Source: Strobilurus pachycystidiatus (Eukaryota; Basidiomycota; Agaricomycetes; Agaricales; Physalacriaceae). Taken from it: a stretch of 64,000 nt of DNA. Where the stretch lies: positions 210,721 to 274,720 of the forward strand of contig JAHLMK010000031.1 of assembly GCA_019915135.1 (NCBI GenBank), given 5' to 3'. The position numbers were made by a program, and so were the translations under genes. The notes under the pieces are model-generated. The model was not told where the DNA came from and made no database searches. It saw nothing but the letters and a program-made list of their open reading frames with translations. The stretch's first letter is position 1, and each line of letters starts with the position of its first letter. Positions 45,000 through 57,750 of the stretch are shown in pieces.

Positions 45000-47250
45000 A
45001 CTCCCACACCCTCCACCTCTCCTTCTCCTCGGCTGTGATTTTGAAGAGTGCGGGGTGCTCGGGTATCCTATGAGCGGAGGGGGGTGTTAGCTTCAGCGAG
45101 GAGGGAAGAGGGATGGGTGAAGGGGGAGACGGGATGCGGTGTGGAGCAAGGACAGCGAAAAGGAAGAAATCACGTACGCTCACAAACTTCTCCTCGCCTC
45201 CATCTGCGTCCCAACAGCCCCATCAGGCACCGCCGCGCGTGCCCGATCGCTCCTGCACGGTCGGGTTTCCAGCTTTCGCCGGCTCCTGCGTCTGCGTCTG
45301 CTCCTCGTGCTGTGCGTCTTTTGTTATCAATTCTGTTCCCGCGGCTGCCGGATCCATGTCGTGCAGGCGAGCTGCGATTGGCAGGCGCTGGATGGATGGA
45401 GGCGTCCAATGTGTACGAGCGCTTGTTCGTTACACGCCCGCCGGGGATGTTCCGCGAATTGTAGACCTCGCTCGCTGGTCGTCGTATTCGTAGTCGTAGC
45501 CAAAGACCAATCAAACGTCCGCTTTACTATCAAAATCCCGATGAGATACCCGTACCCTGACCCCGCCGAAGGAAGTCTAGCGCGATCAACTGCGCGTGGC
45601 TGTCTGCCAAGTCCAAGGTAATCGTCTGGTGTCCGACTGGTGTGGTACGAGGACTGGAGACGCGCTATGGGTTGGAAGGGAGTAGGCGAGTGTTGCTGTT
45701 GCCGATGGCCCGAGGCGAAAAAGTTGTCCCAGTCGCGCCGCCATGGGCTGTCTGGCTCGAAGCGCGTCCGTGTTTGAGATCGGAATTGTTGTGGCGCTGT
45801 GGAGGATGGGATCAGTATGACGACAACGAATACGAGGCGAATGATAGGTGAAGGGACACTGCGAAGCGTATGCATATATGCGCTACTAGGTGAGAAGCAG
45901 GGCGAGGATGGACGGATGCTGCGATATACGGGTTGATCCCTCGCCTACGCCCGACGAAAGTAAAACAGAATTGAATGCAATTACACGTACCCTCATATCT
46001 CCCTGCAAATATCGTCTCGAAGCCTAACCGTGCGCTCGTCCTCGGATGACACTGTCCTGTAAAATCAAGTTCAGAGTTTTGGCGGAAAAGAGAAAGAAAG
46101 CAAACGTACGTTGAAGGCCCTCGCCAATCCAAATCCGAGCGCATCGTTCCCGAATCCGAGCCTAATTCCGGCGTGTGACGCCTTCAATTCCCTCTGAGGG
46201 GGATGGCGGTGGGAGAGAAATTTGCGACGAAGGCAGCGAAGGATAGTAGACGGCGATGGTGGTGGTGTCGGGTGGGGGACGGGAAAGTCGTCCTAGTCGC
46301 ACCCTCGTCGGGGTGTTCAAATCGAAGCGGGTTTGTTAACGGGATTGGGGCTGGCTGTGGAAGATAAGGTCAGTACGATGACGAGGTGCAAAAAGAGGAT
46401 GGGAATCGGGAAGGAGAGAAATATACACGTCCGCCCCACGAAGGAAAGGGAATCATATCAAAATGAACGCACGCACCATGCCCAGGTTTGGTTTTTTTGG
46501 GTTCATTCCCGTCTCTCCCCGCTTCTGTGGGCATCTCTGGCGCCTCTCCGCGCGTTTCGTCCCTCGAATGATAATATGCTATCGACGTCGCGTCAACGAC
46601 TGATGTTGGAAGGGAAGAAGCGAGCATACGTGTGCTTGGGCTCCCATTCTGTGAATGCGATGGAAGGAGCTGCTGGGATTGGGCGAGTGGTTGTTTCCAT
46701 TGGGCGTAGGCGAGGAGGTGGTGGTGAAGGTGGGTATGAGGCCAAAGCGAGCAAGCCGTCATCGTCCTGCCGCCGCCGCGGGTTGTTTGCGGTGAAGCTC
46801 GCGAGGGCATGGTATTGTTATGGTGGGCTGTGAGAAAATGAAAACGGGCGTTAGTGCCTCGTGTGAGAGATGGAGAATGGAGGAGTCGGCCCACGAAAGA
46901 ACTGCGGAGTGGACACGCGGCAGCGGAGAGGACGGGGGATGTCGTGAGCGTACGCGCTGTGCAGATATGCGTCGCTCACGCTGCAGGATCCAAGGAGAAC
47001 GAAACAAAACGAAATCACTCACCCCACGTCAAGGTCTGCTCTGCTTCATATCGTCTCTGCTCTCTTGCCTCCCGTCGATAACTCCTCCGAAATGTCCACG
47101 CGTCAAGGTCTTGCTTGCGTACGCGTCCGAGCTCGATGTTAGACCCGAGCGAGGCGAACGCGAAATATGCTGATTGTGGGAGGAGGCAAGGAAGCCGGAT
47201 CAGGGTAACATCACTTGCTCATTTTGATTTCTTCCTACTTGCATGCTTCC
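45000..47250 (-). other. array of 'X' exon-like units
   Basis: Minus-strand units carry the recurrent cores RRRQDDDGLLALA (near 46.77 kb) and DSPWRRDWDNFF (near 45.75), with GTACGTTTG/GTACGTGTAA donors. They have the same organisation as 34.95-37.4 and 55.45-57.75 kb. Confidence 0.4.
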
Positions 47251-47259
47251 AGCAACGCC

Positions 47260-49000
47260 CACAGGACAACCATTAATACAAACTCAACGCTGTTGGCGCT
47301 ATCTGACCACAGCCGCGGCGCTGTCTGAACGCCGCCGTTTACTTTCTAACAACGTCGAGATGGCCGCCCGGGGCCCGGTGAGCGCAAAGTTGCACTGAAC
47401 GTTCTCTTTGCTCTCAGACTCGATTGCCGGGTGCAATCTCTTCGTGATATGTTCGCGTATGAGCAGAATATGAAAACAATGGTAATGTATGTTTTCTGTC
47501 CTCACTCTCGACATGGCTAATATATCGATAGTCAAAATTACAGGCGGACAGGCGGTAACGCTCTTCGCTGCTGGTTTCACGAGTGCCCCGGTTCGCCATC
47601 GCCCTGTATAATGGGGCAGGGTGTGCGCCCGGCTGGCAGGACTTTGTCGGTATCGTCCTCCTCCTGCTCATCAACTCTGCCATCGGTTTATACGAAGAGC
47701 ACAACGCCGGTAACGCCGTCAAGGCTCTCATGGACTCTCTTGCGCCCAAGGCCAAGGTCAAGCGCGCCGGTTCCGTACACTTTGTGGTTGTGATCATTGA
47801 CATATCCAACCGTTTCCGAAGCTCACATCCTCCTATTGAGCACTTATGGCTTTCTACTAGATACGTGTATCGCCACAGTACGTCTCGAGGCTAAGAGGAC
47901 CCTCGCCATCGAAGCGGTGTGTCATTGAACGACATCCCTATGGTATGGTTCTACACGATGTGCGTTGTAACGGCACGTCGTCCTTCCGGAACGCGCAAGG
48001 ACCATAGGCAGTGTCTTGTTTCCTTCGCTTCACTGACTGGGTCTGACACACTAAGATGATGGATAGCACCTCCGGTACGTATTTTGGTACTTCATATCTG
48101 AGACTCAATTGGATGCAGTAACGACCACTCACCTACGCCAGCCCGCTGCTATGTCAAAGTGTGGGTGTTTCGTCGTGGCGAAATATGCTCCAAGCTTGAG
48201 GTGAGTAATTCAATGTACCTCGCTCTCCGTCCGCGGTTTCATCGATTGATTTGAGACTCCGCAACGTCTTACTGACGCGTCCATCTGGAGAAGTTGTCCG
48301 TTGGTGGGATGATACACTGTCTCGATTAGACGAACTCGGACGCGGGAACGACCCGAAAGCAGGCGTGGCGAGATCTCGGAGGCGTCGATTGGACGAAGAT
48401 GAGTTTGGTTCCAGTCTGACCCAATCCATTTCACCCGTTGAGTGATGTTTGTAGTACCGTGTATCAATTGATCGATTGATTGTAACTATTTCAAACCTTG
48501 TCAAGACCTATATCAGCTCAATCTCGTAGGAGTTCTCGAAGTTGCGCGACTCGCGGATCTTGTGGTGGACGGTCTCGGGCATAGCGAACTTGTCGCGTTC
48601 TGCATGCGCTGAACTCAGGATTTTCGGGTCGCGACTGGACAAAAGGCGCTTCCGGAAGTACGCCTTTCTCGTTTCTTCCTCTTGAACTTTTTCTCTGTTG
48701 CCGCGTCGTGGAATGCGCTAATTCTTCTGTAGAATTTCCTTCCTCCGTGTTCTCTTGCCCTCGTGTCGTGCTCGGGTATGATGGAGTGCGCTGGCGCATC
48801 ACTAATCTTCCGAGTCTTTATTTCAGCCATAGACCGGACCATTCACTGCCAAGGCCAGTCGTTTACGACTGTACACTGTTTGTTAAATGAATCTGATTCT
48901 ATTTTGCACCAACTTCGCAAGTCTGCGGTTTCCGTGTGTCTCGCACCCGAAGAGCCTGTTACGGGATTGGGCACCGGGTTTATTGAAGTTCATCTGTCCT
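47260..49000 (+). other. gene 'Y' remnant, copy B
   Basis: It carries the same blocks as copy A, interrupted by a fragment of a P-type ATPase gene. One exon-like frame (48251-48445: TRPSGEVVRWWDDTLSRLDE...) is open and ends in a stop, while neighbours contain stops. Function unknown. Confidence 0.4.
47583..47774 (+). pseudogene. fragment of a plasma-membrane H+-ATPase (P-type, PMA1-like)
   Basis: The frame reads [20 protein letters not shown] followed by [20 protein letters not shown] and KVKRAGS. This is the second transmembrane helix and the start of the actuator domain of fungal H+-ATPases, about 60 of roughly 900-1000 residues. Nothing before or after belongs to the enzyme, and there is no phosphorylation motif DKTGT. 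It lies within the gene Y remnant and is absent from copies A and C, so it was inserted as a captured fragment. Confidence 0.85.
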
Positions 49001-49154
49001 ATCTCTGATTGCCGCCTCTATTCTCGACGTCTCGTCTGAGACCGGAGGCAGTGATGGTGGCTGAATGGTGGGAGAAAATCAGACATCAGTGTGACACGAC
49101 CGTAACGTTTGACAGCACATCTTGACAGCAGACAACGACGACCACAGCACAACC

Positions 49155-52100
49155 ATGGATACGAATGCCGCTGAAAGCAAGCGCGGTGGGCGCGCCCGCT
49201 TCTCGTTGAATCGGCTCACCCGGAGTCGACAGGATAGCCCTGCTCCTCCCGCAGCGCCCTCCGACCGCCCCGCGGGTGACGAGATAGCCATCGTCACCCC
49301 TCCCAAGCAGACCGAAGGGAAGCGGGACAAGAAAAGTGTGTCTTCGATTGTTTTCCCAGCGATGGGTTTTAACATCAACTCAGAAAAATCATTCCTCTCG
49401 ATTCCAATGCCAAAATGGCGGCGGTCAGACCGCTTATCTCGTTCCCCCAGTCCCTCGTATCCGGGTCCCGAACAGGAGACTCAGGTAGACACATCCCCTC
49501 CATCCATTCGCCCATCTGCCGTCCCGCCGCCGGTGGAAACAGCCTCTCTGTCCACGGTCCCATCTGAGACCTCATCATCCCCCCGTGTAGCGCTGCCGGC
49601 GGACACATCCGCTCCATCCCATACCCCATCTGGCATCCCGTCGTCTTCCGATGTACTGCCGCCAGTGGAAACACCCGCTGCATTCACAACCCCATCTGAG
49701 ACCTTGCCCTCTTCCCAGGTAGTGCCGCCGGCGGACACATCCGCTCCATCTCAGGATCCATCTGCTATCCCGGCGTCTTCCGACGTACTGTCAGTGAACA
49801 CAGCTGCCCCATCCGCCCCATCTACGGCCCCGTCTGAGACCTCGCCGGTCTGCCCTGGACCGCCGCCGTCATCCACAGCTCAACCGCCCATGTCGGGCAA
49901 AGCTCAAACACTGCTGAAGAAGCTGGCAAAGGCTACCAGCGGGGTCATCAACGTTGACAATGCCTCCGTCTGTGTGAACATTCTCAAGGAGGCGGCTGAG
50001 ATTGCCGAGAATCTCCCTGTCATTAAGGCCGTGGCCGGCATTGTCGTGCATCTCATCAAGGTCGTCAATGTACGTGGTTTTTTTTTTCTTGGTGTTCTTG
50101 TCTGTTGATCCGTTTCACAGGAATATGACCAGTGCCGAGAGTCATGGAAGCGTTTGATGACAGCACTCGGGACGCTTTCCACATTCATGGCCGTATTTGC
50201 AAATGAAGCCCATATCCAGGATCTCCCTTCTGACACGTTCGACGCGTTCAAGCCACTTGAGGACACACTTGCGGAGATCTTTCTTGCCTGGAGCAAGTTT
50301 GGCAAGAAGAACTTTGTTGCCGTTGGCTTGGATCGCAATGACCTCAAGCAGAAAGGTGACGAACTTGCAGACAAGTTGTGGAAGACTTTGTATGTCCTCC
50401 AGGTAAGCACATACCGGGTTTGCTTTGCACACAAGTTGATTTTGAGGACAGAGTAACCAAACTCTGTATGCACGCATTGACAGCGCGCATATTCGAAAGG
50501 TACTTGATGAGATACGTGTGCAGATTGGTACAACAGTCAATCCTCATCATACTACTCAATCGCTTGGTGTCCTTCCGTGTCCGTCTCCCTCAGAGTACTT
50601 TGAGGGGCGAGATGACATGCTTCTGCGCCTCACATCCATCTTTTCCTCACGTGTGGTGGCACTCATTGGAGAAGAGACATCTTCAGCTCGTATGGAGTCT
50701 ATTCTTAATATGTTTGTCCAGGATTCCGGAATGCGGTAAGCAGTATGTTCTTTGTCATGCTCTAAATGTCATTTTTTGTTACAGGTTCTCGGGGGTTCAC
50801 TATGTGAATGCAAGTTCCAAGGAGCGTCTTGAGGCAGATCTCAAGCTGTTCAGCGGTGCAGCTGAACTTGGCCCTGCTTGCTCTGCTATTTGTTCAAGGC
50901 CTGGGCTTCTGCTCATTGTTACCAATATCATGGACAGGAATATTGTTGCTTGTCTTCCTCGCTCTCTCAAGCTTTTCATGTTGTTATGTGGCACAGATCA
51001 GACCTTGGAGATGTCTGCGTCACCGGGACAATCCTGGAAGTTGGATGAATCTGTTGATGATGAGGTTATCATTGAACGGGTGAGAGGAGCACTGGTGGAG
51101 CCTGAGAAGAAAAGGCGTGTGGCAACATTGGTGGCAAAAGGTGGCACGGGGAAGACACAGATAGTGACAAAATTTGTAAAAGAAAATCAAGCAAGGTATG
51201 TATGTATTTTCTTTCACTCATTGATTCAGAGCTAATTGTGATTATATAGCTTCTCTGATGTTATCTTTGTCAATGCTAGCTCAAGTGAAAAACTTACACA
51301 GCAAGACAAGATTGTTGCAGAGCAACTTCAACAATCTCTCCACAGCTATTTGAATGGTACTCCAGAGAACTGGCTTGTCATCTTTGACAATGCAGATGAT
51401 CCTGCCCTTGATTTATCACCCTTTCTCCCCTCTTCTAATCATGGCAATGTGATCATTACAAGCCGTAATATTGAGATTTGTGAGCATGCATCCAAGAATT
51501 GTGATATTCTTGTTCATGACCTTGAGCCTGATGCTGCAATTACAATGCTACTTTCACGAGCCAAATCCAATGATTATACAGCTGCCAGAAACGTTGTTGA
51601 GACTTTTGCATATCATGCTTTACCAATTGCCATAGCTGGTGGTTATATTGCTTCTCACACCACTTGCTCTATTACAAGCTATCTTAAGCGTTTTAAAGAC
51701 CGTCGCAAAGAGCTTCTTGACTCTAAAGCACAACAGAGCATAGATCGCTATTCACAAAGTACTCTTGGTGCATTCCTTCTTAGCTTTGAGCAACTTTCAG
51801 ATAATGCAAAGCTTATCATGCAGTTGTGCTCTTTCTATCTCTATGCTGATATTCCCATTGCCATGCTTTGCAATGCTGCAGAGAACTCTTCTGAGCTTTC
51901 TCTTTTGGGTGATGAAGCAGTCTCATCAATTGTGATGGATCATTTAGAAAAGTTTGCTCTATGCTCTGTTGATGAAGCAGTTGATGAGATCATCAAGCTT
52001 TCTCTTGGTATATATGCACCGGATAGTGATTTACTTTCATTTCATCCTGTCATTCATGAATGTGTGCTATATACTATAGCTTTTCCTCATTCTGAAGTGA

Positions 52101-53593
52101 AGCAGACAGCACTTATTGTATCTAGTCGTGGTATGCCTTGGGATAGCTCATCTACTTCATATGCTCTTCGAAGATATATTCTTCCACATGCCACACATAG
52201 TTGGGAGGACAATATCAGTTTGATATATACATGTGAAGCCTTGGCATTGCTTTATACAGATGCCGGAAAATGGGCTGCAGAGGAATCACTACGACGACGG
52301 ATAGTAGATGTCCAAATAAAGATTCTGGGAAAAGACAACCTAAAAACGCTTACTGCGATGACCTATCTTGCAGCTACATATCACCACCAAGGGAAATATG
52401 CAGAGGCAGAGGTACTTAAGAGAGAGGTGCTTGAAGCAAGTAAGGTGATTCTGGGAAAGCGTCACCCAGGCACGCTTAGTGCAATGGCCAATCTTGCAAG
52501 TACATATCGTCATCAAGGAGAATATGCAGAGGCAGAGGTACTTGGGAGAGAGGTGCTTGAAGCATGCAAGGTGATTCTGGGAGAGCGTCACCCAGATACG
52601 CTGACTGCAATGGCCAATCTTGCAAGTACATATTGTGAACAAGGAAAATATGCAAAGGCAGATGTACTTGAGAAAGAAGTGCTTGAAGCACGCAAGGTGA
52701 TTCTGGGAAAGCGTCATCCAGACACGCTTCGTTCAATGGCCAGTCTTGCAAGTACATATAATTATCAAGGGAAATATGCAGAAGCAGAGATACTTGGAAA
52801 AGAGGTGCTTGATGCAAGCAAGGTGATTCTAGGAGTGAGTCACCCAAACACAATTATTGCAATGGGCAATCTTGCAAGTACATATTGTCATCAAGGAGAA
52901 TATGCAGAGGCAGAGGTACTTGAGAGAGAGGTGCTTGAAGCATGCAAGGTGATTCTGGGAGAGCGTCACCCAGATACGCTGACTGCAATGGCCAATCTTG
53001 CAAGTACATATTGTGAACAAGGAAAATATGCAGAGACAGATGTACTTGAGACAGAAGTGCTTGAAGCACGCAAGGTGATTCTGGGAAAGCGTCATCCAGA
53101 CACACTTTGTTCAATGGCCAATCTTGCAAGTACATATAATTATCAAGGGAAATATGCAGAAGCAGAGATACTTGGAAAAGAGGTGCTTGATGCAAGCAAG
53201 GTGATTCTAGGAGTGAGTCACCCAAACACAATTACTGCAATGGGCAATCTTGCAAGTACATATTGTCATCAAGGAGAATATGCAGAGGCAGAGGTACTTG
53301 AGAGAGAGGTGCTTGAAGCAAGGAAGGTAATTCTGGGAGAGCGTCACCCTGCTACACTTAGGATAATGGCCAATCTTGCATTCACATACTATTGTCAAGA
53401 AAAATATGCAAAGGCAGAAGTGCTTGAGAAAGAGGTGCTTGAAGGAAGACAGGTGGTTCTGGGAGAGAATCACCCCAATACGCTTGAGACAATGGCCAAT
53501 CTTGCAGTTATATACCGTTGTCTGGGAAAATATGCGGATGCAGAAATACTTGAAGCAAGGCAGACGCTCTTACAGACGGAAACCCCAGATTAG
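49155..53593 (+). CDS. NLR copy 4: tandem NB-ARC plus TPR protein, intact
   Basis: Exons 49155-49335, 49384-50069, 50121-50402, 50452-50735, 50785-51195 and 51250-53593 give 1395 aa with the same plan as copy 2. Differences: a linker of another kind (repeats such as PADTSAPS and PSETSSS, residues about 75-230); exon 4 is 42 bp shorter in frame; the dead P-loop reads GEETSSAR. From 50985 to the stop it is almost identical to copy 2, with four residue changes seen in the last 747. Walker A GGTGKTQ and Walker B LVIFDNADD are intact, followed by about 11 TPRs. Intron 1 (49336-49383, 48 bp) is a multiple of three without a stop, so it may be retained, adding 16 residues. A conserved motif (ATCAGTGTGACA) lies about 60 bp upstream of the ATG. 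Confidence 0.88.
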
Positions 53594-53764
53594 GAACAAT
53601 TTGCAATTATCTTGTAACTCTATGTACTGAAATTTGAATTTGTGCAATGTATTTATTGCTCACATTGGCTAGATAATGAGTCAGACAATCTCTACAGGTA
53701 TGTATAGTAAGTTCATTGTGAAAGGTAGGAATTGATACAGCTAACACTTACCAATTGTTTAATC

Positions 53765-54158
53765 TGTTAAGATCGGTGCCAGCGATCACCTCAACCAACT
53801 GAGCCAAAAGGCCACTATGATCAGGTCGACTGATCATACCGCTGGCGCTATATATACTTGCTGTTCCTGGACCATGACAATACCTCCTCCTTAAGGTTCA
53901 GCGTCCCGATGAACAGAAGTATACATAGGCAGCCCCCAACTCCCGGGACGGTTCCATTGTCCCGGTTCCAGAGTTGTAAGCCAAGGGTTCAATCCGCCCT
54001 TAGTGGGGATTGAACCGGTGACCCTCTTGGGACCTGATCATACTGTTAAGATCGGTGCCAGCGATCACCTCAACCAACTGAGCCAAAAGGCCACTATGAT
54101 CAGGTCGACTGATCATACCGCTGGCGCTATATATACTTGCTGTTCCTGGACCATGACA
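53765..54158 (-). mobile_element. miniature LTR retrotransposon (TRIM-like), 394 bp, with tRNA-type promoter boxes
   Basis: Two identical 115 bp terminal direct repeats (53765-53879 and 54044-54158), each TG..CA, flank a 164 bp non-coding interior. TAATC lies directly outside both ends (53760-53764 and 54159-54163), a 5 bp target duplication, and module B shows the empty site. On the minus strand a purine tract AAGGAGGAGGTAT precedes one LTR, giving the orientation. The minus-strand LTR carries TGGCTCAGTTGG, a perfect tRNA box A, and the interior carries GGTTCAATCC, a box B, 57 bp later. No protein is encoded, so it must use other elements' enzymes. Identical LTRs mean recent insertion. A clear primer-binding site was not identified. 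Confidence 0.85.
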
Positions 54159-54183
54159 TAATCCAATACTGAAAAGCAATAAT

Positions 54184-54830
54184 ATGTGTCCGTGTCCTTA
54201 TTTGTCCGGCCCATGCATCTACCCTTGGTGGGGTGCTGTAGGCTTACCAGCCCCTGACTGCAGTGTTTTCTTCCTCCCTGCATCCTTTAGGAGCTCCTCA
54301 TCCCCCCCCCCGCGCCAAAGCCCCGCCCTCCACATTCTAGCCAACTCCACATGCATCAGTCTGCCATGTCCCTCTTGCGCCTGGCTGCTTGTGTGTCTAT
54401 GCATCACCCGGGTCTGGACCACACAATGGAAATGTGGTGATTATCAGAGAGTGGAGAATTCCCCACCCCCTGCCACCCTTTCTTGTTGTACGGGTCAAGC
54501 CCACCCTTTTCTGCCAAATGAGCCCCACAGCATGGTGCAGTGTATTGGGAGAGCAAAGAGGGATCCCGGTGTAGTTGATCTCACCGGACAACAATCCATG
54601 CCCGCCCGCATCAAGCTGGTACTTATCTCACTGTGACTCCTTCGCCAACATGCCATAGAGTAGTAAGTAGTTGTGCGTTATGTGTATGTGCATATATTTT
54701 GACGTGGCCCATTCATTGCGGGAGCATAGCACATCCCAACAAGCCTGGCACTTACTCAAAGGTTCACACCTTGAATCAGGCAGTCGTAAGGTCATTATAC
54801 AAAGAGTTCCAATATGTAGTCAGTACAGAT
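54184..54830. repeat. shared 3' flank of the NLR module, copy C
   Basis: This is nearly identical over long stretches to 33.68-34.32 kb and separated from the NLR by the TRIM insertion. Confidence 0.6.
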
Positions 54831-54939
54831 GTAATATGAACAACAAAAAGGGAAAGAAAGGATTATAAGTTACGGAGATAAATACTAAAAGAAAAGGATA
54901 CTGCGGCATAGAACAGGAGTGTCAAATATATCCTGCCAC

Positions 54940-55500
54940 TTATACATCTTGCCTGTTCTCATTGATTTCCACCCTCTCCTCCCACGCCTTTGCATCAACC
55001 ACGGCCTCGAGGTCCACCGGCGTAGCAGGCAGCACGCTTGGGCTCGCGCTGCGTGAGTACGTTGTACCCCGGTGGATATCCCGGCCCCTTCCTCTCTCAC
55101 CCGAAGCAGACGAAACAGAGCGTGACAGCCTCTCCCTCGACGGACTCCACATCGGTGCCCTCTCCAACTCTCTCTCCATCCTCGACCTCGAGCGCCTAGA
55201 CCGCGCCTCCCGATGCGGATACTCCTCCTCTCTACTCGGCGAGCGCGTTGTCCGGCCGCGTCTTGCTGCAGGTAAATCAGTAGTCAGCTCCTCCCCCCCA
55301 GCAACCCCAACCTCCCAACTCCCCTCCCACACCTCCCGCACGCCCCACCGCCTCCCCACATCCCTCTCCAAACACCTCCTCCCCGTCCCCCCTGTCCCCC
55401 CACTCCCCCCCACAAGAGAGATATCCCCATGCCGGATCCTCAAATCAGGCGCGGCTCAAACGCGTCCGCGAGCGGGAGCCGGTCTTGAAGAGGATGACGC
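54940..55500 (-). other. gene 'Z', copy C
   Basis: The C-terminal Arg/Ser-rich frame and ending (KAWEERVEINENRQDV, stop at 54940) are as in copy A. One base is missing upstream relative to copy B, breaking the link to DAFEPRLI. Confidence 0.45.
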
Positions 55501-57750
55501 CGGCGGCTTTGAGGGCGTGGTGGTGGGGCGGGAGGAAGAGCTCCGGCGCGGCGTACGGGACGCTGCCCGGTGCGTAAGTGCAAGAGGGTGAGGGAAGGGA
55601 AGGAAAGGAGGGGTGAGAGCGGAGGAGCTGGATAAGCGAGGAGTAGGGAGGGGGAGGGGCGTTGACGAGGTCCGAGGAGGGGGGGGGAGTGCGATGAGGT
55701 GGGAGGGAAAAGGCGTCGGTGACGAGTCGAGAGAGATATGAGGAGGAGCGCGAGAACACGAGCGAGCGACGGAGATAATACACCGAGCGGCGAGGAGTAG
55801 TAGACCCAGATTGGGACGGTCGTCCTCTCGTCCTGCTGCCGACGCCGCGGCGTGTTTGAACTCTGGAGCGTACGGGAGGGCGACTTTTGTTTCTGCTTCC
55901 GTTCCGGCTGCCGCATCCTTCGTTCCCGCGGCTGCCGTGTCCATGTCCATGTGGATGGGTGTCTGATAGTTGGTTGAACGCGGTCTGTGGGTGCTAAGTG
56001 GATCGACGCCGCGTGGATGCTTCGCTGGCGGGGCAGCGCGGGCCGTCGTAGTCCTAGTCGTAACCCAAACCGCATCACAATAATTTTTTTTCCCGACTTG
56101 ATCTGATCCCGCCGAACGATGAACGCTCCGCGGCTGTCTGCCAAGGAAAGTCATTTGTTCGTTTGCCGGCACCGTTCAGATTTCCTGCTCCTGCGTGCTG
56201 CGTACTGCGAGGATGATTGCGGTCTGCTATGGCCCGAGGCGAGAAAGTCGTCCTCGTCGCGGCGCCGGGTGTTTGCAGTGAAGGGCGTTCCCGATTCGTG
56301 AGGACTGCGAGGAGGATAGGATCAGTATGTTGACGACGGATAGGAAAGCAGAAGACAGGTAAAAGGACACTGCGAGGCGAAAAGGTGTACGCTACACCAT
56401 TCGGCGAAGGGCAGCGAGGCAAAATAGAGATGAATGAATATATGCGTCCGTCGCCCACGCCGCACGAGAAAAAAGAAACAAATGCAAATGCACGTACCCT
56501 CGCGTCCAGCTTTGTCTGGGCACATATCTCCACGCAATTGTCGTCTCGAAGCCTGTCGCCCTTCCGTGCGCTCGTCTTCGGATGACACTGTCCTGTTCAA
56601 ATCACGTTCAAAAGTGATGGCGGTCAGAAAAAAAGCAAACGTACGCTGCAAGACCCTCGCCAATTCCAATCCAAGCGCGTCGTTTCTGACTCCGAACCCG
56701 ATGCCGGCGTGTGACGCCTTCAATCCCTATGAATGCGATGGCGGTGGGAACGAAATCCGCGACGAAGGCAGAGAAGGTTATTAGCCGGCAGCGGCGGGTT
56801 GTTGGCCGTGGGGAAAGTCGCCATAGTCGCGCCGCCGTCAGGTGTTTGGTTCGAAGCGCCGTTATGGGATCAAGGCTGTAAATGATAAGGTCAGTATTTG
56901 GACGAAATGCTGGGAAGGAGAGGGGAGGAAAGGGGATTTAGGGAAAGCGCATGGAGAGATGAACGGACATCGCCCCACGAACGAGACAGAATCAAATCTG
57001 ATTGCACGCACCAGCACGGTCAGGTCTGTTTGGATTTCCCGTCACTCCCTGCATCCATCGTCCCATTGCAGCGTGGCGCCTTTCCGTGCGTCCCGTCTCT
57101 CAAATAATATTGTGCTGTCGGGGTCGCGTTCGGAGATGATGACAAAAAGGAAACAAGCGAACGCACGTTGTGCAGCCCCATTTCTGAGGTGTGATGTACG
57201 CAAGTTGGTGCTCTGTAAATGCGACGGTAGCAGCTTGTGGATTGTGGGAGGCGTCTGCGAGGGTTCGTTCGATTGGGCGAGGAGTAGGCGACCGGGTATG
57301 TTGGCCAAGGTTGGAGATGTTGTCCATGTTGTGCGGCCGCGGGTTTGGAGTAGAGCGCATACGGGATTGGGAGTGGGCTCTGAGAGAATGGAAATGGGCG
57401 TTAGTGCCTCGTGTCAGAGATGGAAAATGGAGGAGTCGGCACGCGAAAAAACTGCGAGACGGATGGATGATTGCGCGGCGACGGAGGGAATGGACAGAGG
57501 CGGCGATCGTACGCGCCGTGCAGATATGCGTGTCGCAGGAAAGGAACGAGAACAAAACGAAGTCACGCACCGGTCTGCTTCATCTCGTCTCTGCTGTCCT
57601 GGCAACTCCTCCCAAATGTCCATGCGCTCAAGTTCTTGCTTGCGTACGCGTCCGACCTCGATGTTAAACCCGAAGAGGGCGAACGCGAAATGTGCCGATT
57701 GTGGGAGGAAGACAAGGCACCCGGATCAGGGTAACATTAATTGCTCATTT
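55450..57750 (-). other. array of 'X' exon-like units
   Basis: Minus-strand units include cores NTRRRDEDDFLASG (near 56.25 kb) and the KASHAGIGFGVRNDALGLEL exon (near 56.7). The organisation is as in the two other arrays. Confidence 0.4.

Noticed and set aside
53980..54100. A genuine tRNA gene at the TRIM
   Set aside because: Boxes A and B are present, but the T-stem does not pair and the structure crosses the LTR boundary; the TRIM explanation fits the direct repeats and target duplication.
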